Shown here: positions 58,883-64,000 of the stretch, in pieces | How positions within the stretch are numbered: position 1 is the first letter of the stretch | How the letters are laid out: each line of letters begins with the position of its first letter | Assembly: GCA_003221515.1 (NCBI GenBank) | Contig: QHSI01000105.1 | Coordinates: 18,728-82,727, forward strand | Reading direction: 5' to 3' | DNA: 64,000 bases | Source of the DNA: Candidatus Rokuibacteriota bacterium | Lineage (GTDB): Bacteria > Methylomirabilota > Methylomirabilia > Rokubacteriales > CSP1-6 | Program-made: the position numbers and the translations under genes | The notes under the pieces: model-generated | Told to the model about the DNA's origin: nothing | Seen by the model: only the letters and a program-made list of their open reading frames with translations | Database searches by the model: none

Positions 58883-60032
58883 GCTTCTGGATCATCCGCG
58901 CGTCCAGCACCGCCTCGCGCAACACCTTCACGATCCGCGCGGCGGCATGGCCATCGCCGTAGGGGTTGGCCAGCCCTTCGAGCCGCCGGCGGAAGGCGGG
59001 CGCGAGCGCGGCGTGGATCGCGTGGAGGATCTCGTCGCGCCCCGGCTCGACGTCGACGACGTTGGCGGCGCGCAGGCGGCCTCGCTGGCGGCTGCCGATG
59101 TTCACGACCGGGAGCGCGAACGAGGGCGCCTCGATGAGCCCACTCGAGGAGTTGCCGACCATGGCGTCGGCGTGCGCGAGCAGCGAGAGGTAGAGCCGGT
59201 CGCCGAGGCTCCGCGCGAGTCGCACCCGGGGCGAGCGGGCCGCCAGCTCCTCGATCCGGTCGATGACGACGCGGCCCGTGGTGTCGGCGTTCGGATAGGT
59301 CACGACCAGCGTCGCGTCGTCCACTTTCTCGAGCGCGGCGAGCAGCTCGTCGACATGCGCGGCGGTGTCGCCGTACTCGAGCGTGACCGGGTGGAACGTC
59401 ACGAGGAGCCACGGCCCCGCGGGCGGCAGCCGTAGCGCGGTCGCCACGTCGGCGCGCGACATCGGCGTGAACGCGCGGAGCCGATCGAGTCCGGGTGCGC
59501 CGACGGTGTGGATGCGCCAGGCCTCCTCGCCCATCGCGGCCAGCCGCCGCGCGTGCTCCGGCGCCGAGGCGAAGTGCAGGTGCGCCAGCTTGGTGATCGC
59601 GTGGCGGATCTGGTTGTCCATCGCGCCTTCCGACGCCTCGCCGCCGTGGATGTGAGCCACCGGGAGCGCGAACGGCAGCGCCGCGACGGCGGCGGACAGC
59701 ATCTCGAACCGGTCGCCCAGCACCACGACGAGATCGAGGCGCTGCCGCGTGTAGGCGTGGGCGAAGCGGGCGACCCCCCGCCCAGTCGACGCCGCCACCG
59801 CCTCGGGCGTGTCGGAGTCTTCGAGCATCGGGATCTGCTCCGCGATCGCCCAGCCGTCGGCGCTGATCGTGTCCATCGTCCGGCCGAAGCTGGCGGCCAG
59901 GTGCATGCCGGCGACGAGGAGGCGCAGCTCGAGGTCGGGCGCATCGCGGATCGCCTCGAGCACGGGGACGAGATGCCCGTAGTCGGAGCGGCTCACCGTG
60001 ACCACGCCCACCACGCGCCGTCCGGTGGTCAC
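58854..60032 (-). CDS. neuC: Hydrolysing NDP-N-acetyl-sugar 2-epimerase (NeuC/LegG)
   Basis: 392 residues. GT-B-like UDP-GlcNAc 2-epimerase fold: VGVVTVSRSDYGHLVPVLEA, VVLGDRFEMLSAAVAALPFA, HIHGGEASEGAMDNQIRHAI and GNSSSGLIEAPSFALPVVNI (the E-x7-type substrate loop). The hydrolysing NeuC/LegG branch releases N-acetylmannosamine or the 4-acetamido analogue used by the synthase. In this cluster the natural substrate would be the 2,4-diacetamido sugar (LegG), not plain GlcNAc. Overlaps neuB by 4 nt. Confidence 0.9.
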   Translation of the reverse strand: MTTGRRVVGVVTVSRSDYGHLVPVLEAIRDAPDLELRLLVAGMHLAASFGRTMDTISADGWAIAEQIPMLEDSDTPEAVAASTGRGVARFAHAYTRQRLDLVVVLGDRFEMLSAAVAALPFALPVAHIHGGEASEGAMDNQIRHAITKLAHLHFASAPEHARRLAAMGEEAWRIHTVGAPGLDRLRAFTPMSRADVATALRLPPAGPWLLVTFHPVTLEYGDTAAHVDELLAALEKVDDATLVVTYPNADTTGRVVIDRIEELAARSPRVRLARSLGDRLYLSLLAHADAMVGNSSSGLIEAPSFALPVVNIGSRQRGRLRAANVVDVEPGRDEILHAIHAALAPAFRRRLEGLANPYGDGHAAARIVKVLREAVLDARMIQKRERDHDPAR

Positions 60033-61090
60033 GCGTCCCCCAGCGCCGCCCAGTCGATGACGTCGTCGCCGGCGAGCGCGCGCACGACGACGCGGCCGAG
60101 CGCCCGATCGAGCTCGGCCGGCGAGATGCCGGTGCCCGGCCGCTTGATCGCGATCAGGTCGCGGGTGAGCCGCTCGCCGGCACGAATGGGCCGCGCGGCG
60201 ACCAGGCTCTTCCGCGCGACCCGGCGGGTGTCGGCCTCCGACGGCTGCGGTCGCTTGTCGCCGTCGCCCAGCGCCGCCTCGACCCGGCGAATCGCGCCGA
60301 GGAGGCTGGCGAGCTCCTCGGGATCGAGCGACGCGCGATGGTCGGGGCCCGGCAGGGCCTTGTCGAGCGTGACGTGCTTCTCGACGATCGTGGCGCCCCG
60401 GGCCACCGCGGCGATCGCGATGTCGATGCCGGTCGTGTGATCCGACAGCCCCACCGGACAGCCGAAGCGTGCACTCAGCGTGTCCATCGCTCTCAGATTT
60501 GTCTCCTCCACGGGCGCCGGGTAGGAGCTCAAACAGTGCAGGAGCGCGATCGGCGGATCGCCGGCCTCGCGGATCGCGGTGACCGCCTCCGCGACCTCGT
60601 CGAGCGTCGACATCCCCGTCGACACGATCAGCGGGCGACGCTTACCCGCGAGGTGACGCAGGAACGGCAGGTTCGTGATCTCTCCCGACGGGACTTTGAA
60701 GAGCGCCACGCCCAGCGCCTCGAGCGCGTCGGCGCTCGCCTCGTCGAACGGCGACGAGAAGAAAAGGATTCCGCGCTTGGCGCTCTCGTCGCGGAGCGTG
60801 GCGTGCGCCGCGGGCCCGAGCTCGAGCTTGCGCAGCATCTCCAGCTGGCTTTCACCGCCGCCCGTGGTCTCCACCTGGTACGCGGCCTTCGGCGCCGTGC
60901 GCGCCACCAGCGCCTCCGTGCGAAACGTCTGGAACTTCACCGCGTCGGCGCCCGCCGCGGCGGCCGCCGCGACGAGCTTGCGCGCCAGCTCGAGATCGCC
61001 GTTGTGGTTGACGCCGGCCTCCGCGATCACGAACACCGGCGCGCCCGCGCCGATCAGGCGGTCGCCGACGCGCATGGTCGCCGGGCTCAT
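60029..61090 (-). CDS. neuB: Nonulosonic acid synthase (NeuB/LegI family)
   Basis: 353 residues. Condenses phosphoenolpyruvate with an N-acetylmannosamine-type sugar. AEAGVNHNGDLELARKLVAA, VKFQTFRTEALV, LIVSTGMSTLDEVAEAVTAI, LLHCLSSYPAPVEETNLRAM and VEKHVTLDKALPGPDHRASL are the TIM-barrel landmarks. The C-terminal SAF domain (RKSLVAARPIRAGERLTRDL) is present. The family makes Neu5Ac, legionaminic or pseudaminic acid; LegC beside it favours a legionaminic-type product. ATGA overlap with the upstream gene. Confidence 0.95.
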   Translation of the reverse strand: MSPATMRVGDRLIGAGAPVFVIAEAGVNHNGDLELARKLVAAAAAAGADAVKFQTFRTEALVARTAPKAAYQVETTGGGESQLEMLRKLELGPAAHATLRDESAKRGILFFSSPFDEASADALEALGVALFKVPSGEITNLPFLRHLAGKRRPLIVSTGMSTLDEVAEAVTAIREAGDPPIALLHCLSSYPAPVEETNLRAMDTLSARFGCPVGLSDHTTGIDIAIAAVARGATIVEKHVTLDKALPGPDHRASLDPEELASLLGAIRRVEAALGDGDKRPQPSEADTRRVARKSLVAARPIRAGERLTRDLIAIKRPGTGISPAELDRALGRVVVRALAGDDVIDWAALGDA

Positions 61091-63066
61091 GGGCGTTCCA
61101 CCGACGCGCGCGCCGCCAGCTCGGCCTCGACCTCCGCCACGACGCCCACCAGTCGCTCGGTGAGCCGCCCGTCGACGGGATGGAGATAGCGTGCCGCGAA
61201 CGTGCGTCCGCGCGCCACCAGCGCGTCGCGGGTCGGTCCTTCGCTCACGAGCCCGGCGAGCGCCGCGGCGAGGCCGTCGGCGTCGCCCATGTCGACCCGG
61301 GCGACCGCGGCCTCGCTCACGTAGGCCGGCATGTAGTCGCCCTCGAAGTCCTTGCCCCGCGTCTGCACGGCGACCACGGGACACTCCATCGCCATCGCTT
61401 CGACGCCGGCCATCGACGTCACCATGACCGCGGCGTCGGCCGCGCGGAACAGGCGATGGATGTCGTACGACTGGATCAGGATCGCGTCGCGCCATCCCCA
61501 TTCGCGCACCTGATCGCGCAGCAGCGGCAGCCGCTCGTTCGGGTGAACCTTGATCACCACGTTGACCTGACCGAGCCGATCCACGGCGCCAGCGACGGTC
61601 CGATAGAACGCTGCCTTTTCCTCGGGCGAGAACAGGACCGAGACGTACTTTGACACGAGCACCACCAGCGGGCGGTCGGGCGCGAGCTCGAACTCCGTGA
61701 AGATCCGCTCGCGCAACACGGTGCGATCCTCGAGCCTCGCGACGTTCGAGCGAGGATCGCCCACGACCGTGAGCCGTCGCGGCTCGATTCCCTGCTCGAC
61801 CATGGCGGCGCGCACGTCGTCTCCGATCAGCAGCAGCCGGTCCGCGACGTCGAACGTATTGATGCGATCTCGGCTCAGCAGCGAGGAGCCCCAGAACAAC
61901 AGGGTCGGGATGGAGCGAGCCCGCGCGACCAGAGCCAACGCGCGCTCGGCGTAGCGCCGGTCGCTGGCGATCACGACGGCATCCGGCGACAGCGCGTCGA
62001 GAGCTCGCCGGGCGCTTTCCAGGTAGAGACGCGAGATCACGAGGCTCTGGTTTATGGCGTCCACGGCGAACGGGCGCAGAATTTTCGCGAGCCGCACTGA
62101 GCCATGCCGCGAGAGCGACTCGTACTCGGGATCGGCCTTGAGACGTCGGCGCAGGCGCCGCTGCAAAGGCCACAGCTCCCTCACGATCCGGCGCGCATCG
62201 ACGGGCGATACGTAGTTCATGAAATACGCACAGGGCACCCCGGCTGCTTCGACTCGCCTCATCCTCGCGCGGATCGCACTCTCGATGGGCGTTGTCTCGT
62301 CGTCGACGTACGCCGCCAGCACCGTCGTAGTGAGCCCAGCTTTGCGGAGACTCACCGAGAGCGGCTCGACCACCTCGAAATGCCGTGTCTGGCACACCGA
62401 GAGCACGATCCGGCGACGGCCGGCCGGCGTTGGCCCAGACCGCCGGGTTTGGCGGTGCATGTGATGAACGACATTTCGCTCCTGTCGACTCCGGAGCCAT
62501 CGGCTGAGCCTTGCGAACACGAACGGCATCAGCATCCACGTCGCGGTCTTCACCGAGATCCCACGGTCCTCGCCGAAGGCCCGCGCCACCCGCTCGGCCG
62601 TCGACGCACCGGTCAGCAGAACGATGCGCTGAGGCTTGACATCGTCCATCACCCGCTCGAGCGCGGCGAGCGACTCCAACACATCGAGCCTGAGCAGGAT
62701 GCCCTTGGCCACCGGCAGCAGATCCGGGAGCCAGACGCCGTTCACCGAGAGGGCCGGCTCCGTCTCGCGTCGCGGCCACCACGCACCGATGAGCCGCGAC
62801 CCGAGTTCGGTTAGCGGATCGGCCTCGGCCTTGAACGATTCCTCGTCGTAGAGGCGCAGGTGCACGCCGGCCGGCAGCGTCTGGCGGTCAACGAGCTCGC
62901 GACCGGCGAGCAGCGTGACATCGTTGCCGGGTGCTAGAAGCGAGACAGCCTCTTCGACGGCGCGACGGTAACGATTGACGTGGGCGGCGTAGCGAGCCCG
63001 TACCCAGGGTCGGCGGAACTCGCCGTTACTCCGCGACGTCTCGGTGACGACGAGGACGCGGCTCAC
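61087..63066 (-). CDS. Large GT-B-fold protein, candidate nonulosonate transferase
   Basis: 659 residues from GTG 63,066. The N-terminal 200 residues are unfamiliar (VSRVLVVTETSRSNGEFRRP, LLAGRELVDRQTLPAGVHLR). A second Rossmann-like part starts at RRRIVLSVCQTRHFEVVEPL. The C-terminal half carries LLFWGSSLLSRDRINTFDVA, RRLTVVGDPRSNVARLED, VVIKVHPNERLPLLRDQVRE and VMVTSMAGVEAMAMECPVVA. The K-V-H-P and S-x-A-G-x-E-A motifs resemble CDP-glycerol glycerophosphotransferase-like and sialyltransferase-like GT-B enzymes that use CMP or CDP donors. It sits between neuB and neuD, so transfer of the CMP-nonulosonate made by this locus is the attractive guess. Confidence 0.7.
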   Translation of the reverse strand: MSRVLVVTETSRSNGEFRRPWVRARYAAHVNRYRRAVEEAVSLLAPGNDVTLLAGRELVDRQTLPAGVHLRLYDEESFKAEADPLTELGSRLIGAWWPRRETEPALSVNGVWLPDLLPVAKGILLRLDVLESLAALERVMDDVKPQRIVLLTGASTAERVARAFGEDRGISVKTATWMLMPFVFARLSRWLRSRQERNVVHHMHRQTRRSGPTPAGRRRIVLSVCQTRHFEVVEPLSVSLRKAGLTTTVLAAYVDDETTPIESAIRARMRRVEAAGVPCAYFMNYVSPVDARRIVRELWPLQRRLRRRLKADPEYESLSRHGSVRLAKILRPFAVDAINQSLVISRLYLESARRALDALSPDAVVIASDRRYAERALALVARARSIPTLLFWGSSLLSRDRINTFDVADRLLLIGDDVRAAMVEQGIEPRRLTVVGDPRSNVARLEDRTVLRERIFTEFELAPDRPLVVLVSKYVSVLFSPEEKAAFYRTVAGAVDRLGQVNVVIKVHPNERLPLLRDQVREWGWRDAILIQSYDIHRLFRAADAAVMVTSMAGVEAMAMECPVVAVQTRGKDFEGDYMPAYVSEAAVARVDMGDADGLAAALAGLVSEGPTRDALVARGRTFAARYLHPVDGRLTERLVGVVAEVEAELAARASVERP

Positions 63067-63686
63067 CGTCGCGCCTCGCGCGCCCGGGCCGGCACGCCGA
63101 TCACGGTGGCCCCCGGCGGAACGTCGTCGACGACGACCGCGCCCGCGGCGACGACGGCGCCGGCGCCGATCCGCACGCCCGGAACGACCACGGCGCCAGC
63201 GCCGAGGAACGCGCCCCGCTCCACCGTCACATTCCCGGACAGGACCACGCCGGGCGAGAGGTAGCAGTGATCGCCGATGCGGCAGTCGTGCTCCACGAGC
63301 GCGCCGCTGTAGCAGACGCCGTTCACGCCGACCTCGGTTCCGACACCGAGCACGCACCCGCCGAAGACGACAGAGCCGTCGCCGACCCGGGCGCTCCGTG
63401 AGACGATCGCGCGCGGATGTACGAGGCTCGGCGTCGGCAGATCGCACTCGCGGAGCAACGCCCAGAGCTCGGCCCGTCGCTGCATGGCGCTGTTGCCGAC
63501 GCCGACGACCCCGGCGTCGATCGTGCCCGCTCTCGCCAGCGCGCCGATTTCTCGATCGGTGCCGAGGACCTGCGCCCGCGATCCGCGGTCGGTGAATCCG
63601 GCCACGGTCCAGCCGGCGTCGGCTGCGAGATCCGCGACCGCGCGGCCATGCCCTCCGGCACCCAGGATCAGGAGCCGGCGACTCAC
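63063..63686 (-). CDS. neuD: NeuD/PglD-like sugar O/N-acetyltransferase
   Basis: 207 residues from GTG 63,686. N-terminal Rossmann-like domain RRLLILGAGGHGRAVADLAA, then a left-handed beta-helix of hexapeptide repeats (VSRSARVGDGSVVFGGCVLG, VEHDCRIGDHCYLSPGVVLS, LGAGAVVVPGVRIGAGAVVA). The active-site histidine is in ALVEHDC. The family acetylates sialic acids (NeuD) or the 4-amino group of diamino sugars (PglD, and the LegH step). Either fits the cluster; LegH-type N-acetylation would complete the step after LegC. Confidence 0.88.
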   Translation of the reverse strand: MSRRLLILGAGGHGRAVADLAADAGWTVAGFTDRGSRAQVLGTDREIGALARAGTIDAGVVGVGNSAMQRRAELWALLRECDLPTPSLVHPRAIVSRSARVGDGSVVFGGCVLGVGTEVGVNGVCYSGALVEHDCRIGDHCYLSPGVVLSGNVTVERGAFLGAGAVVVPGVRIGAGAVVAAGAVVVDDVPPGATVIGVPARAREARR

Positions 63687-64000
63687 CGGCGTTCCGGTGG
63701 AATCGGCGCGCGCCCGCGCGACAGCACGAGCTCGGCCAGCAGGAAATCCCACTCGGTGTCGATGTTCACCGCCGCCTCGAAGTCGACGACGACCGCCCGG
63801 TTGTCATCGCCGAGCACGCGCCCCTGGTCCATGAGCACCGGCGCCCGGGTGACGTAGACCGCGCCCGACGGCTGATAGACCGGCGGCGCGTCCTGGCGGC
63901 GGACGTACTTGTGGCCGTCGGCGAACAGCGGGGTCGTGCGGTCGCCGTCGAGCGTCTTCATGAAGAACGGGTGGTAGCTCGCCTCGACTACCGTCTGGGC
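63683..64000 (-). CDS. CMP-nonulosonate (N-acylneuraminate) cytidylyltransferase, C-terminal part
   Basis: The last 105 codons of a gene running off the right edge. YHPFFMKTLDGDR, then RRQDAPPVYQPSGAVYVTRA and VDFEAAVNIDTEWDFLLAEL match the C-terminal half of NeuA/LegF-type CMP-sugar synthetases, which activate the nonulosonic acid with CTP. The stop overlaps the neuD GTG (GTGA). The N-terminus lies outside the window. Confidence 0.85.
   Translation of the reverse strand, partial: AQTVVEASYHPFFMKTLDGDRTTPLFADGHKYVRRQDAPPVYQPSGAVYVTRAPVLMDQGRVLGDDNRAVVVDFEAAVNIDTEWDFLLAELVLSRGRAPIPPERR

Noticed and set aside
1..64000. CRISPR arrays, tRNA or rRNA genes, prophage or integron
   Set aside because: No regularly spaced repeats, no cloverleaf-like sequence with a CCA-proximal TPsiC box, and no integrase, recombinase or phage structural gene were seen. 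A covariance-model scan would be needed for small ncRNAs.

Overview
The window is one contiguous piece of a high-GC (roughly two-thirds G+C or more), densely packed bacterial chromosome. Genes commonly overlap by 1 to 29 nt (ATGA, GTGA, TTGA, TGATG junctions), and GTG and TTG starts are frequent. The cell is a diderm: it has an outer-membrane polysaccharide exporter, lipoproteins, an LptM-like lipoprotein and MltG. Lysine is made with LL-diaminopimelate aminotransferase (DapL). This mix fits a deep-branching proteobacteria-like lineage such as Candidatus Rokubacteria/Methylomirabilota. That assignment is an inference from gene content; there is no rRNA, tRNA, CRISPR array or complete mobile element in the window.

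1-6,366: the N-terminus of an exported M23-like peptidase (minus strand) diverges from an amino-acid unit: alanine transaminase, homoserine dehydrogenase, threonine synthase, a UPF0104/AglD-type membrane protein and aspartate kinase. 6,392-12,031 (minus): an exopolysaccharide control and export operon, read from high to low coordinate: small HTH protein, ExeA-type ATPase, degenerate HD-GYP protein, Wza-like lipoprotein, Wzc-like autokinase with an unusual TM-SPOR tail. A sigma-54-like promoter precedes it. 12,457-14,785 (plus): a three-gene cassette of an HprK-like kinase, a PqqD-like domain fused to a Tat-like signal and an eight-cysteine tail, and an NTP_transf_5 nucleotidyltransferase. This is the best candidate for an undescribed system here. 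14,833-17,549: DNA-uptake genes comEA and comEC.

17,561-30,069: housekeeping genes. These are dapL, a lone and divergent rpoA (minus), mltG, plsC, argH, an LptM-like lipoprotein with fibronectin-type repeats, lysA, dapA, dapB, an FAH-family enzyme, folB, folK, and an ECF sigma factor with a likely anti-sigma factor. 30,117-36,313: acyl metabolism (SDR, DUF4286-like, acyl-CoA synthetase, MFS transporter, enoyl-CoA hydratase, quinone oxidoreductase). 36,344-37,503: a livH relic, a second sigma-54-like promoter on the plus strand, a DUF3568-like lipoprotein and a small secreted protein.

37,518-64,000: a surface-glycan locus of about 26 kb running off the right edge. The left part (to 52,899, minus) has an O-antigen ligase/polymerase, an initiating sugar-1-phosphate transferase, five glycosyltransferases, seven methyltransferases, a GDP-mannose-dehydratase-like enzyme and a polysaccharide deacetylase. 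Two unknown plus-strand genes (52,929-54,396) split it. The right part (54,387-64,000, minus) is a nonulosonic-acid (legionaminic-like) module: LegC-type aminotransferase, epimerase/dehydratase, nucleotide-sugar dehydrogenase, CBS-nucleotidyltransferase (PtmE-like), NeuC/LegG, NeuB/LegI, a large GT-B protein, a NeuD-like acetyltransferase and the end of a CMP-sugar synthetase.

Two promoter themes recur. Three sigma-54-like -24/-12 sites precede envelope genes. At least four plus-strand transcription starts carry an extended -10 (TGnTAnnnT/A) exactly 8 nt before the start codon with no Shine-Dalgarno, which predicts leaderless mRNAs.
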